From G963665495 sp963665495 (GTDB lineage Bacteria > Desulfobacterota > Desulfovibrionia > Desulfovibrionales > Desulfovibrionaceae), in the NCBI GenBank assembly GCA_963665495.1, contig OY762289.1:6138001-6202000 (forward strand): a stretch of 64,000 bases of DNA. The letters are read 5' to 3'. Positions 34,139-43,457 of this stretch are shown here, piece after piece. Position 1 is the stretch's first letter; each line of letters starts with the position of its first letter. The notes beneath the pieces were generated by a model. It was not told the origin of the DNA. It was given only the letters and a program-made list of their open reading frames with translations, and ran no database searches. The translations under genes were made by a program, and so were the position numbers.

Positions 34139-35899
34139 TCAAGCGGCGTCTGAATCGGCGTTGTTGCCGAAGCAGACGGCATTTTCAACCTGCCTGCTTT
34201 TGGTTTGCGCGCTCTTGACCACCTGCTTGAAGCTGGTGAAATCCTCGTACTCGTATTTGGGCCCCGGATTGAGCAGCTTGCCCACGTTCATGACTTCATT
34301 GAACAGATAGGGCAGATAGAGCGGCTCGCGGCGCAAAATTCCGTGCGCTTCCTTGAAAACGTTCCAGATTTCCTGGCGGTTTTTGTCGGGCTTTTTGAAC
34401 AGCTTCTCCAGTTTTTTCTGCGCACTGCGCAGCATCGCGTTCCAATGCTGGGATTTCGATTCGTATTCGGGCGGCTGCAGGGGGCGGCGCGCACGATCTA
34501 CGGCGTTGAGAAAAAAGTTTACGCGCTCGGGTTCCGAATCCACCAGTTTGTGGACCTCGGACTCCTGGATATGCTGTGCGCCCTTGATGACGGCGCCGCC
34601 GCCGTAGAGCTGGTAGACGGGAAACTTGGAAATGGCGATGTCCCGTTCCATGTCGCGCAGTGCGGCGATATAGGGCATGGAAGATTGCAGGGTTTCGCCG
34701 TTCACGTCTTTAAGCGTTGCCTTGCCTTCGGTGGAAGCATTGTGCGCGTGGTGGCCTTCCGCGTGCGAATGATCGCCTTTCCAGGCGAAGTCCTGTCCGA
34801 CCAGCAGGATGCCGTTGACGCCGCACCATTGCAGGAAGCGGAACAGGGTGACGCTGACGTTACCGCCCGCATCCAGGATCATTTCATGGCCGCGCATAAT
34901 GTAGGTGGCCAGTCCGCCCTTGGTCCAGATGGGCAGGGTCGGGCCGGGGTAGCGGCGCAGGACATTCGGGTTGAGCTTGGTGGAATAGAGCAGGGGGATG
35001 TCCTTGGCCCATTCGCGATCCAGGTTTTTGAATACCGCATGCATGCCCCGCGAGTAGTCCAGAGCCATGGCCAGGTGGGGTTTGATGCCCACGCGCTGTA
35101 CGGCGGGCAAGCTCTGCAGGGCCGTGCATATCAAGGCGTCCGGCGGATTTTTCGCCAGAGCCGGGGCGTACTGCGCGAGGGACGGACCCGCGCCGAGGAT
35201 CACGGCGCTCATGCCCTTGGCGGTGTCCTTGAGAGATTTTATCGAACCGTCATGAAGGGCGCGCTGGAAATTGCTAAGTTCGTTGCCGACCATGACGTCC
35301 TGCTTGTTGCGCAGCGTGGTCAGTTCGACGGCAAAATTTTCCAGCAGGTCTTTGGCCTTGCGGTTCCAGTAGGAATATTTGGGACTCAGCTGCTGGCTCG
35401 GAATGTCCAGGCGCAGATGAATACGGCCGAAGAGAAACTGGATTTCCGCCTGCTGGACGGCGGCGGTAAGAAAGCCCATATCCGGCGGCAGAAAAATAAG
35501 TTTTTTTCCATTGATGTGCTGGGAGTAGTCGGTCTGGCTCAGACATGCCAAAAGCATGACAGGGTCCGGCTCCAAAACGACGACTTTATGGCTTCTCGGG
35601 CTGTTGCGCAGGATATGATTGAGTCCGTAGCCGATATTGCAGCCTATCAGATAGGTAATGCTCAGGTGGGCGAACTTTTTATCCGGCACCCAGGATTTGT
35701 AGAATAAGGGTGGAGGAGATGCTTCGAACATCCCGGAACCATTGTCCATTTTCCAATCCAGATGGCCCCAGCGATTTTTGAAAAGCTTTTGTTCCAGGAT
35801 GCGGATGTCCACCTGGGCCTGTCCCAGCCAGGGGCCCAGCGGACTTTTGGCCGCGGCCAGTGTGTCAAGATTCGCTTTCAGATAGGGAAGCATGTTCAT
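34139..35899 (-). CDS. DUF115 (MptE-like) protein, probable motility or glycosylation accessory
   Basis: 586 residues. The central region (about 225-400) matches the DUF115/6-hydroxymethylpterin pyrophosphokinase-like fold: SAVILGAGPSLAQYAPALAKNPPDALICTALQSLPAVQRVGIKPHLAMALDYS, GGLATYIMRGHEMILDAGGNVSVTLF, GILLVGQDFAWKGDHSHAEGHHA. The N-terminal 200 residues include a LIGCNIGYGLNHIL segment. Bacterial members of this length are Maf-like motility-accessory proteins that modify flagellin with nonulosonic acids, or other glycan enzymes. No flagellin gene is visible here, so the acceptor is unknown. It is divergent from the CysK fusion gene. Confidence 0.8.
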   Translation of the reverse strand: MNMLPYLKANLDTLAAAKSPLGPWLGQAQVDIRILEQKLFKNRWGHLDWKMDNGSGMFEASPPPLFYKSWVPDKKFAHLSITYLIGCNIGYGLNHILRNSPRSHKVVVLEPDPVMLLACLSQTDYSQHINGKKLIFLPPDMGFLTAAVQQAEIQFLFGRIHLRLDIPSQQLSPKYSYWNRKAKDLLENFAVELTTLRNKQDVMVGNELSNFQRALHDGSIKSLKDTAKGMSAVILGAGPSLAQYAPALAKNPPDALICTALQSLPAVQRVGIKPHLAMALDYSRGMHAVFKNLDREWAKDIPLLYSTKLNPNVLRRYPGPTLPIWTKGGLATYIMRGHEMILDAGGNVSVTLFRFLQWCGVNGILLVGQDFAWKGDHSHAEGHHAHNASTEGKATLKDVNGETLQSSMPYIAALRDMERDIAISKFPVYQLYGGGAVIKGAQHIQESEVHKLVDSEPERVNFFLNAVDRARRPLQPPEYESKSQHWNAMLRSAQKKLEKLFKKPDKNRQEIWNVFKEAHGILRREPLYLPYLFNEVMNVGKLLNPGPKYEYEDFTSFKQVVKSAQTKSRQVENAVCFGNNADSDAA

Positions 35900-36059
35900 T
35901 GATCAAGCCTTTGCGAGTTTTTTGTCTGTCAAGTCAAACGCTTTGTTTCCTGCGGCCTTGCGGACAGGGCGGTTTTACGCTAGCCGTTACTGTGTGGCTT
36001 TTGTGCCGCGCTGAACAACAGAAACGCCTTTTGAAACATCTTCATGCAATGAGAATGCC

Positions 36060-38390
36060 ATGATTCGAAATACTGTGCTCGAAGCCATGGGCGACACGCC
36101 CCTCGTACGTATCAACCGGTTGAACCCCAATCCGCAGGTGGCGCTGCTGGCCAAGGTGGAAAGCTTTAATCCGGGCGGCTCCATCAAAGACAGGGTGGCC
36201 CTGGCCATGATTGAAGACGCCGAACGCTCCGGCGCACTGCACAAGGACAAAATCGTCATCGAAGCCACTTCCGGCAACACGGGCATCGGCCTGGCCATGG
36301 TCTGCGCGGTGAAGGGCTACAAGCTGATGCTGCTGATGCCCGAGACCGCTTCGGAAGAGCGGCGGCGCATAGTGCAGGCCTACGGCGCGGACATCATGCT
36401 GACCCCGGCCAAGTACGCCACGGACGGAGCCATCGAAAAGGCCTACCGCATGGCCCGTGAGGAGCCGGACAAATATCTGCTGCTGGACCAGTACAACAAC
36501 CAGTCCAGCATCGAAGCGCATTACAGCCATACGGGCAGGGAAATCTGGGAGCAGACCGAAGGCAAAGTCACCCATGTGGTGATGTCCCTGGGCACCACGG
36601 GTACGGCCATGGGCGTTACCAAGCGCCACAAGGAATGCAGTCCGGACGTGCAGATCATCGCTGTGGAGCCTTACGCCGGACACCGGATTCAGGGGCTCAA
36701 AAACATGAAGGAATCCTACCCCCCCGGCATCTATAATAAGAAAGTGCTGGACCGGGTTGTCCATGTGGAGGACGAACTGGCCTTCGAGACCGTCAGACAA
36801 TTGGCGCGGGAGGAAGGTCTGTTCGTGGGCATGAGTTCCGGCGCCGCCATGGCCGCGGCGATCCGCATTTCCCAGGAAATCGACACGGGCATGGTGGTGG
36901 CCATTCTGCCGGACGGCGGCGAACGCTACCTGAGCACGACCCTGTTCGCGCCCAAGGCCAAACAGGGGCTCGAACTCTACAACCTGCCGGATTCGCGTCC
37001 CGTGATGCTGGAGTCCGGCCCCAAAGGCTCCGGACTGTATACCATGGGGCCTCCGCTGGACAGTCTGGATGATCCGGATTCCTGGCGGCGTATCGTGCTG
37101 CTGGATGTGCTGGCAGCTTTTCTGGAAAAGCAGGGCCGCGAATGCGCGGTGGTGGTGGGGCTGGCGGACATGGACGACCGGGCGCTGGAAGCGGCGCGTA
37201 CGGCCGGACTTTCCCCCCAGGAACATCTCAAGCAGGTGCTCGCCGAGCTGGCTACCCGCGCCGCAGCCTTGGGCGTCAGCAAGCGGGTGGCTTTTTATCC
37301 GGCCAGCCAGAGTGTGGAAACCATTCTGGGCCTGACCAAAGCCCTGCTGGCCAGGGGCGCGGCCTATGAAAAAATGCGTTCGGTCTATTTCGACGTGTTG
37401 CGTTTCAAGGATTACGGACAGATCAGCTCCATGGATCTGGAAAAGCTCAGTCTGGGCAAAACCGTGGATCTGGCCGACTACGTCAAGGAAAATCCGCAAG
37501 ATTTCACCCTGCTCAAGCGGGCTTCTCTGCAGGATCTCAAATCCGGCGACTGCCTGCAGACCGAATGGGGCAATGTCCGGCCCAGCTGGTTTTTGCAACT
37601 TGCCGCAGTGGCCCTGGACCGTCTGCCCGAAATCAGCGTGTTTCTGGCGGGCGAGGCGCATACCTTCCCCCATCTGGAAAATTTCCGGGGCATCTGGAAC
37701 ATGGGACGCTCTGTGGAGCCTCGTGTCTGGATGGCCTGCGGCGCGCTGGTGGGCGAGTCCGAAGCCGGCGAAAGTTTTGCCCAGGCCCTTGACGCGGCGG
37801 CTCCGGACAAAAAGAGCCTGCGAATGTTTCTGCTTTCCACCGCCTACAAGCGCCAGCTGACCTGGTCGGACAACAATCTGGACATGTGGCGGAAGAACCG
37901 CGCACGGGTCCAGCACCTGGCCGTGGAACTGGGCGGGGTCTATTCGGGCGACAAAGCACCCGCCAGGGAAAAAGCCGGTTCCAACGGGCAGGACGTCTCC
38001 GCCGCGGTGGCCGACGAGCTGTTCGAACTGCGCAAGGCCTTTACCCAGGCTTTGGAAAACGACCTCGGACTGCAGTTGTTCTGGTCTTCGCTGTTCGCCT
38101 TTTGCCGCGAAATCGGCAAGCTGCAGAACAAAGGGCTGAACCAGGCCGACAGCCTGGCCTGCCTGGAGCTGCTGAAGGAAATCGACGGGGTGCTCGGCAT
38201 TCTGGAACAGACCGAATTGCCGGTGGTCAGGACCCAGTGGCCGGACGGGGTTGCCGGGCTTGTCGAGGAGCGCGAACAGGCCCGTGCCCAGAAGGATTAT
38301 GCCCGCGCCGACAGCCTGCGCGAGAGCATTTCCGCCCAGGGGTACCGGGTGGAGGATACGGCTGAAGGGCCGCGTCTGTATTTGTTGTAG
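36060..38390 (+). CDS. Cysteine synthase fused to a degenerate cysteinyl-tRNA synthetase
   Basis: 776 residues. Residues 1-305 are a complete O-acetylserine sulfhydrylase: PLP lysine K43 in NPGGSIKDR, TSGNTG at 70-75, GTTGTAMG at 178-185, and SSGAAMAAA. Residues 320-776 align with CysRS over its whole length, including the C-terminal EREQARAQKDYARADSLRESI...VEDTAEGPRLYLL. The aminoacylation signatures are lost: the CysRS zinc Cys in MYVCG is Met329 here, the zinc Cys in WHIECSA is Leu514, HHENE reads HLENF (538-542), HIGH is absent, and so is KMSKS. A tRNA-charging role is therefore unlikely; a regulatory, tRNA-binding or persulfide-related role is possible. Cysteine synthesis by the first domain is well supported. 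A true cysS gene is expected elsewhere. Confidence 0.9.
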   Translation: MIRNTVLEAMGDTPLVRINRLNPNPQVALLAKVESFNPGGSIKDRVALAMIEDAERSGALHKDKIVIEATSGNTGIGLAMVCAVKGYKLMLLMPETASEERRRIVQAYGADIMLTPAKYATDGAIEKAYRMAREEPDKYLLLDQYNNQSSIEAHYSHTGREIWEQTEGKVTHVVMSLGTTGTAMGVTKRHKECSPDVQIIAVEPYAGHRIQGLKNMKESYPPGIYNKKVLDRVVHVEDELAFETVRQLAREEGLFVGMSSGAAMAAAIRISQEIDTGMVVAILPDGGERYLSTTLFAPKAKQGLELYNLPDSRPVMLESGPKGSGLYTMGPPLDSLDDPDSWRRIVLLDVLAAFLEKQGRECAVVVGLADMDDRALEAARTAGLSPQEHLKQVLAELATRAAALGVSKRVAFYPASQSVETILGLTKALLARGAAYEKMRSVYFDVLRFKDYGQISSMDLEKLSLGKTVDLADYVKENPQDFTLLKRASLQDLKSGDCLQTEWGNVRPSWFLQLAAVALDRLPEISVFLAGEAHTFPHLENFRGIWNMGRSVEPRVWMACGALVGESEAGESFAQALDAAAPDKKSLRMFLLSTAYKRQLTWSDNNLDMWRKNRARVQHLAVELGGVYSGDKAPAREKAGSNGQDVSAAVADELFELRKAFTQALENDLGLQLFWSSLFAFCREIGKLQNKGLNQADSLACLELLKEIDGVLGILEQTELPVVRTQWPDGVAGLVEEREQARAQKDYARADSLRESISAQGYRVEDTAEGPRLYLL

Positions 38391-38450
38391 AGAGGACGGT
38401 TTGGTCATTATCCGGTTACGTTGTCGTTACGCAGGAGGTAATTTTCCGCC

Positions 38451-38483
38451 ACCGCCTTGACACGGCGGTATGTCTGGAATACC
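38451..38483 (+). promoter_or_regulatory. Nested dyads in the gadC leader
   Basis: ACCGCC and GGCGGT flank TTGACAC (38451-38469), and GGTAT-N7-ATACC (38467-38483) follows directly. TTGACA (38457-38462) could be a -35 box, but the -10 at 38480 (TACCAA) is weak. A candidate operator-promoter for gadCB. Confidence 0.35.
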
Positions 38484-38607
38484 AAAAAGGACTATTGTTT
38501 TTTGTTTCTTACAATAAGCAAGATGCTATTTTTGTTCATAATTCGTAAAGTTGGTGTGGGGTGGATATCGACTGTTACCAGGGACATATAAACAAAAGGA
38601 TGCATTT

Positions 38608-40059
38608 ATGCCTGAACCCGGCAAAAAACGTTTGTCCGTTCTTACCCTGTCTTTGATGACCGTGGCCGCGGTTTGCAGTCTGCGCGGACTTCCCATGATG
38701 GCCAAAGAAGGTCTTTCCATGATCTTCTACATTCTGTTTTCCACCATAGTTTTCCTTATTCCGGCCTCTCTGGTGGCCGCGGAATTGGGAGGCGCCTTTT
38801 CCAAAGACTCGGGGGGAGTCTACACCTGGGTTAAGGCCGCCTTTGGTTCGCGTTGGGGATTCACGGCCATCTGGTTGCAGTGGATTCAGAACGTGGTCTG
38901 GTATCCGACGGTCCTGGGCTTTGCGGCCGGAGCCCTGGCCTATCTGTTCATGGATCCCGGGCTCGCCAACAGCGGACCGTACACCGGTGCGGTTATCCTG
39001 GTCTGCTACTGGCTGGCCACTTTCCTGACCCTGGCCGGTACGGACGTGGTGAGCAAGGTGACCAAATACGGCGTGCTCTTCGGAACCATGCTCCCCGGAC
39101 TGCTGATCATCATTCTGGGCCTGCTCTGGGTGAACATGGGCAATCCGCTGAAATTTCTGCAGGTTTCCCCCCAGCTGGCCGCGGTTGAAAAGGCCGCCGG
39201 ACAGTTGCCCCACGCGCGCCTGTTTCCGGACATCACCGGGCTGGGCAGCGTGGCTTTTCTGGCGGGTATCATCCTGCTTTTCGCCGGTGTGGAGGTGCAC
39301 GCGGTGCATGCCAACGAGCTGAAGAATCCGGGCAAGCAGTTTCCGGAATCCATGTTTCTGGCCGCCGCCATCATCTTTCTGCTTTTCACCCTGGGCTCGC
39401 TTTCCGTGGCCGCGGTTATTCCCGCCAAGGAAATCAGCCTGACAGCGGGGTTGATGCAGGCCTTCAATATGCTGCTGGGCAAATTCCATCTGGACTTTCT
39501 GACCCCGGTGATCGGCCTGCTGGTGGCGTTCGGCGCCATCGGCGGCGTGATGTCCTGGATCAGCGGCCCCAGCCGCGGTCTGCTGCATACGGCCGACGCG
39601 GGCGAGCTGCCTCCGATTCTGGCTAAAACCAACAAAAAGGGCATGCAGATCAACATCCTGCTCATCCAGGCGGTCATCGTCAGTCTGCTGGCCAGTTTGT
39701 ATTTTATCATGGACAACGTCAGCGTGGCCTTTTTCATGATTTCCGCCATGACGGTCACCCTGTATCTGGTCATGTACATCCTGATGTACGCGGCGGCCAT
39801 CAAACTGCGCTACACGCAGCCGGACCTTCCCCGGACCTACAAAGTCCCCGGCGGATTCTACGGATTGTGCGTCGTGGCCGGAGTGGGGCTTCTGGGGGTG
39901 GTCTTCGCTTTCGTGGTCGGTTTTTTCCCGCCCACAAACCTCAAAGTAGGCAATCCGGCTCTGTACGTCTCGCTGGTGGCGCTCGGCCTGGTGGTCTTCA
40001 TGGGCCTGCCGCTGCTGATCAACGCCATGAAAAAGCCGAGCTGGAAAAGGCAGAGTTAA
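38608..40059 (+). CDS. gadC: Glutamate/GABA antiporter-like APC amino-acid transporter
   Basis: 483 residues from the ATG at 38608 with an AAAGGA site; the upstream frame lacks one. About twelve membrane helices. It matches the GadC/YjeM branch of the APC superfamily: LTLSLMTVAAVCSLRGLPMMAKEGLSMIFY, ELGGAFSKDSGGVYTWVKAAFGSRWGF, FAGVEVHAVHANELKNPGKQFPESM, WISGPSRGLLHTADAGELPPI. A glutamate decarboxylase gene follows after 99 bases, so glutamate-in/GABA-out exchange in acid resistance is the likely role. The long C-plug helix of E. coli GadC appears shorter here. Confidence 0.9.
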   Translation: MPEPGKKRLSVLTLSLMTVAAVCSLRGLPMMAKEGLSMIFYILFSTIVFLIPASLVAAELGGAFSKDSGGVYTWVKAAFGSRWGFTAIWLQWIQNVVWYPTVLGFAAGALAYLFMDPGLANSGPYTGAVILVCYWLATFLTLAGTDVVSKVTKYGVLFGTMLPGLLIIILGLLWVNMGNPLKFLQVSPQLAAVEKAAGQLPHARLFPDITGLGSVAFLAGIILLFAGVEVHAVHANELKNPGKQFPESMFLAAAIIFLLFTLGSLSVAAVIPAKEISLTAGLMQAFNMLLGKFHLDFLTPVIGLLVAFGAIGGVMSWISGPSRGLLHTADAGELPPILAKTNKKGMQINILLIQAVIVSLLASLYFIMDNVSVAFFMISAMTVTLYLVMYILMYAAAIKLRYTQPDLPRTYKVPGGFYGLCVVAGVGLLGVVFAFVVGFFPPTNLKVGNPALYVSLVALGLVVFMGLPLLINAMKKPSWKRQS

Positions 40060-40158
40060 CGGCCGGCAAGGCAGCGCCGGTGCTTTCCGGAACGCTGTCC
40101 GAGGCATGATGGGGATTCCCCGTCCGGACCATTAACCCAAATCTACAGGAGAAAAATC

Positions 40159-41562
40159 ATGCTGCATGATCGGGATACAATCAGGGACGAATTGCTGGAC
40201 GACATTTACGCCACGCCTGATTTGTCGAAGCCCTTGCCCAAATATAAATTTCCCAACAACGAGGAGCGCGCCCGGGACGTCTATCAGCTTATTCACGACG
40301 AACTGATGCTGGATGGCAACTCGCACCAGAATCTGGCCACCTTCTGCTCCACCTGGGTTGATCAGGAAATCCACCAGCTGATGGACGAATGCGTGGATAA
40401 GAACATGATCGACAAGGATGAGTATCCGCAGACCGCCGAACTGGAAAACCGTTGCGTGCATATGCTGGCCGATCTGTGGAACGCGCCCGATGCCGCCAAT
40501 ACGCTGGGCTGCTCCACCACGGGGTCTTCCGAGGCCGCGATGCTGGGCGGCATGGCCATGAAATGGCGCTGGCGGGAGAAAATGAAGGCCCAGGGCAAAC
40601 CCACGGACAAGCCCAACATGATCTGTGGTCCGGTCCAGATCTGCTGGCACAAGTTCGCCAGATACTGGGATGTGGAACTGCGTGAAATCCCCATGGAAAA
40701 AGGCCGGCTGATCATGAGTCCGGAAGAGGTCATCAAACGCTGCGACGAGAACACCATCGGCGTGGTGCCCACCCTGGGCGTGACCTTTACCTGCGACTAC
40801 GAACCGGTCAAAGCCGTAAACGACGCCCTGGACAAACTCCAGGAAGAAACCGGCCTGGATATTCCCATCCATGTGGATGGCGCCAGCGGCGGGTTTCTGG
40901 CTCCTTTCTGCGACCCCGACCTGGAATGGGATTTCCGGCTCAAACGGGTCAAATCCATTAATACATCCGGCCACAAGTTCGGCCTGGCGCCCCTGGGCGT
41001 GGGCTGGGTCATCTGGCGCGACCGCGAGGACCTGCCCGAAGATCTGATCTTCTGGGTCAACTACCTGGGCGGCAACATGCCCACCTTTGCCCTGAACTTC
41101 TCGCGCCCCGGCGGCCAGATTGTGGCCCAGTACTACAACTTCATGCGCTTGGGACGCGAAGGCTATCGCAAGATTCACGAGGCCTGCTACAAAACCGCCG
41201 CCTATATCGCCGACGAGATCCGCAAACTGGGCATGTTCGAAATCATTTACGACGGGCGCGGCGGCATTCCGGCCGTGTCCTGGTCCATGAAAGAAGGCGT
41301 GGACCCCGGCTTCACCTGCTATGATTTCTCGGACCGGCTGCGTTCGCGCGGCTGGCAGGTCCCGGCCTATTCCATGCCCGCGCACCGGGAGGATCTGGTG
41401 GTCATGCGTGTGCTGGTGCGCCACGGCGTCAGCCGCGATCTGGCGTCGCTGCTCATCGACGACATGAAGCGCTGCATCGAGCACTTCAAGAATAATCCGG
41501 TTTCCAAACCGCTGGGCCCCGAATACGGCGGCTATTCCCACGGCGGTGGCACCAAGAAATAA
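40159..41562 (+). CDS. gadB: Glutamate decarboxylase
   Basis: 467 residues, the family's usual length. PLP is held by K273 in NTSGHKFGLAPLG; D240 in IHVDGASGG contacts the ring nitrogen. Other conserved parts are NSHQNLATFCSTWVD, GCSTTGSSEAAMLGGMAMKWRWR and GGQIVAQYYNFMRLGREGY. The C-terminal tail carries a His (SHGGGTKK) comparable to the residue that closes the active site of E. coli GadB at neutral pH. Converts glutamate to GABA, consuming a proton. Partner of the preceding antiporter gene. A terminator follows. Confidence 0.95.
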   Translation: MLHDRDTIRDELLDDIYATPDLSKPLPKYKFPNNEERARDVYQLIHDELMLDGNSHQNLATFCSTWVDQEIHQLMDECVDKNMIDKDEYPQTAELENRCVHMLADLWNAPDAANTLGCSTTGSSEAAMLGGMAMKWRWREKMKAQGKPTDKPNMICGPVQICWHKFARYWDVELREIPMEKGRLIMSPEEVIKRCDENTIGVVPTLGVTFTCDYEPVKAVNDALDKLQEETGLDIPIHVDGASGGFLAPFCDPDLEWDFRLKRVKSINTSGHKFGLAPLGVGWVIWRDREDLPEDLIFWVNYLGGNMPTFALNFSRPGGQIVAQYYNFMRLGREGYRKIHEACYKTAAYIADEIRKLGMFEIIYDGRGGIPAVSWSMKEGVDPGFTCYDFSDRLRSRGWQVPAYSMPAHREDLVVMRVLVRHGVSRDLASLLIDDMKRCIEHFKNNPVSKPLGPEYGGYSHGGGTKK

Positions 41563-41585
41563 GCCCCGACCGACAGAAGCGAATC

Positions 41586-41617
41586 GCCCGGTCTGTTTGC
41601 GCAGGCCGGGCTTTTTT
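41586..41617 (+). terminator. Terminator of gadCB
   Basis: GCCCGGTCTG, a short loop, CAGGCCGGGC, then CTTTTTT. One G-T pair in the stem. Confidence 0.88.
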
Positions 41618-41736
41618 GTCGTGTCTGATGCGCATTTTCCAGGAATCAGCAATTTGCATTTTGGCTGTCTGTTGGGGTAGCGTATTCGCTGCTTTTTCGA
41701 ATGATGCGTATCTGTAACGGTAACAAAAGGAATACT

Positions 41737-42582
41737 ATGAAACGCGCAGTGATCTGGGGAGCCGGGCAAGGGGGGCGGATGATCGGCAATCTGTTGCATG
41801 GGGATATCTCCATTGCGGCTTATTGCGACATGAATGATAAAAAATGGGGCACGACCCTGGCGGGTGTTCCCATTGTCGGGCCTGACGCCCTGGCGGAACT
41901 GGCGCCGGATCTGGTGGTCATTTCCATGCTCAATACGGAAGCCTGTACGCACGTCCAGGCCAGGCTGGTGGACATGGGAATCAATACGGAGGTCGTCACG
42001 GCCATGGAACTGCGCGACACTTACGACCTGCGCCTGGCGACCATGAAATTGTGCGCCGGTGAAGTGCACGAGCGCGAAATTCCCGGAGCCATTGCCGAGC
42101 TAGGCGTTTATCAGGGCGCTTTTTCCGCGGAACTGAACCGGCTCTTTCCCGAGCGCAGCATCTATCTTTTCGATACCTTTTCCGGTTTTGACCAGCGCGA
42201 CCTGAGTATCGAACATCACGAGGGCTATTCAAGGGCCGCCATGGGAAATTTTGAGGACACCAGCACGGATCTGGTGCGCCGCCGGTTGCCGTACCCGGAA
42301 AAAGCCGTGTTCCGGGTCGGGTACTTTCCGGAAACCGCCCAGGGGCTGGAGGAGCACTTCGCCCTGGTCAGCCTGGACGCGGATTTGTACAAGCCGCTGT
42401 ACGACGGGTTGACGTATTTTTACCCCCTGATGTCTTCGGGCGGGTATCTGATCATTCATGACTACAACAACACGCGGTTTTCCGGTGCGAAAGAAGCCGT
42501 ACGCAAATTTTGCACGGAGCAGCAGGTGTTTCTGGTGCCATTGCCGGATCTGCATGGGACGGCTGTTATCGTAAAACCATGA
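41737..42582 (+). CDS. TylF-like methyltransferase with N-terminal nucleotide-binding segment
   Basis: 281 residues from the ATG with AAAAGGA upstream. Residues 1-100 form a Rossmann-like unit (AVIWGAGQGGRMIGNLLHG, GVPIVGPDALAEL, DLVVISMLN), as in CoA-binding-like or sugar-modifying proteins. Residues 110-281 match the macrocin O-methyltransferase TylF family: AIAELGVYQGAFSAELNRLFPERSIYLFDTFSGFDQRD, LVSLDADLYKPLYDGLTYFYPLMSSGGYLIIHDYNN. It probably methylates a sugar or small molecule. No biosynthetic neighbours are recognisable; hyi and garR follow 45 bases later and are probably unrelated. Confidence 0.82.
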   Translation: MKRAVIWGAGQGGRMIGNLLHGDISIAAYCDMNDKKWGTTLAGVPIVGPDALAELAPDLVVISMLNTEACTHVQARLVDMGINTEVVTAMELRDTYDLRLATMKLCAGEVHEREIPGAIAELGVYQGAFSAELNRLFPERSIYLFDTFSGFDQRDLSIEHHEGYSRAAMGNFEDTSTDLVRRRLPYPEKAVFRVGYFPETAQGLEEHFALVSLDADLYKPLYDGLTYFYPLMSSGGYLIIHDYNNTRFSGAKEAVRKFCTEQQVFLVPLPDLHGTAVIVKP

Positions 42583-42627
42583 CGTATTGCGACCGGGCCT
42601 GTCTGCCGGTCAAAACAGGAGGTGCGT

Positions 42628-43419
42628 ATGCCGCAGTTCGCAGCGAATCTGTCCACCATGTTTACGGAAGTGCCCTTTGAAGAGCGCTTTGCCGCGGCTG
42701 CCCAGGCCGGGTTCAAAGCCGTCGAATGCATGTTTCCCTACGTCCTGCCGCCGGATGGCGTGGCCGCTCTGTTGCAGCATAACGGGCTCCGGCTGGTGCT
42801 GTTCAATCTGTACGCGGGCGACTGGGAGCAGGGAGAGCGCGGACTGGCGGCACAGCCCGGACGCGAGCAGGAGTTCTCCGCCAGTCTCGAACGCGCGCTG
42901 GCCTATTGCAAAGCAACAGGGTGCGCCCTGGTACATCCCATGGCCGGGCTCGTACCGGAAAGCGCAGATGCGGGCAAACGGCAGGAGATGGAAACGGTCT
43001 ATGCGGCCAATCTGGCCAAAGCCGCGGACTTTTTCGCTCCGCACGGCGTTACGGTGGTCATCGAGGCCATCAACCAGCGCAGCATACCGGGCTATTTTCT
43101 GCGTACGCAGGGCCAGGCCGCCGCGTATCTCGAACAGCTGGGCAAATCCAACCTGAAGTTGCAATTTGATTTCTTTCACGTACAGATGGAAGAAGGCTGT
43201 GTTGCACTGAAATTCAAAGAACTTTTTCCGTTGATCGGCCACTGCCAGCTGGCCGGAGTTCCGGACCGCCACGAACCCGACAGCGGTGAACTGGATTACA
43301 GGTATATTTTTCACGTGGTGGATTCGATGCAATACGCCGGGTACATCGGCTGCGAGTACCTGCCCGCCGGAGAAACGCGCGCGGGTCTGGGCTGGCTCGA
43401 GACCATCGGATCTGCATGA
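42628..43419 (+). CDS. hyi: Hydroxypyruvate isomerase family protein
   Basis: 263 residues. The ATG at 42628 has AGGAGG five bases upstream, better than the GTG two codons before. TIM-barrel enzyme of the AP-endonuclease-2 superfamily: MPQFAANLSTMFTEVPFEERFAAAAQAGFKAVECMFPY, ALVHPMAGL, VVIEAINQRSIPGYFL, LQFDFFHVQMEEG, GHCQLAGVPDRHEPDSGELDY, GCEYLPAGET. Metal ligands Glu/Asp/His of the Hyi/OtnI group are present. It interconverts hydroxypyruvate and tartronate semialdehyde, feeding the reductase encoded next. Confidence 0.92.
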   Translation: MPQFAANLSTMFTEVPFEERFAAAAQAGFKAVECMFPYVLPPDGVAALLQHNGLRLVLFNLYAGDWEQGERGLAAQPGREQEFSASLERALAYCKATGCALVHPMAGLVPESADAGKRQEMETVYAANLAKAADFFAPHGVTVVIEAINQRSIPGYFLRTQGQAAAYLEQLGKSNLKLQFDFFHVQMEEGCVALKFKELFPLIGHCQLAGVPDRHEPDSGELDYRYIFHVVDSMQYAGYIGCEYLPAGETRAGLGWLETIGSA

Positions 43420-43457
43420 ACCGGGCGAGAGAACACATAAACCAGGGAGAATGCGCC

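Noticed and set aside
35975..36010. GG-N10-GC sequence (TGGCTTTTGTGCCGC) before the CysK fusion gene, as a sigma54 promoter
   Set aside because: Only TGGC and GC fit; the -12 is CCGC and no activator gene is linked. Probably chance.
36042..38408. Open minus-strand frame of 788 codons across the CysK fusion gene
   Set aside because: It is the exact shadow of the plus-strand gene; it is rich in His, Gln and Gly with no recognisable domain, while the plus strand matches known families over its whole length.
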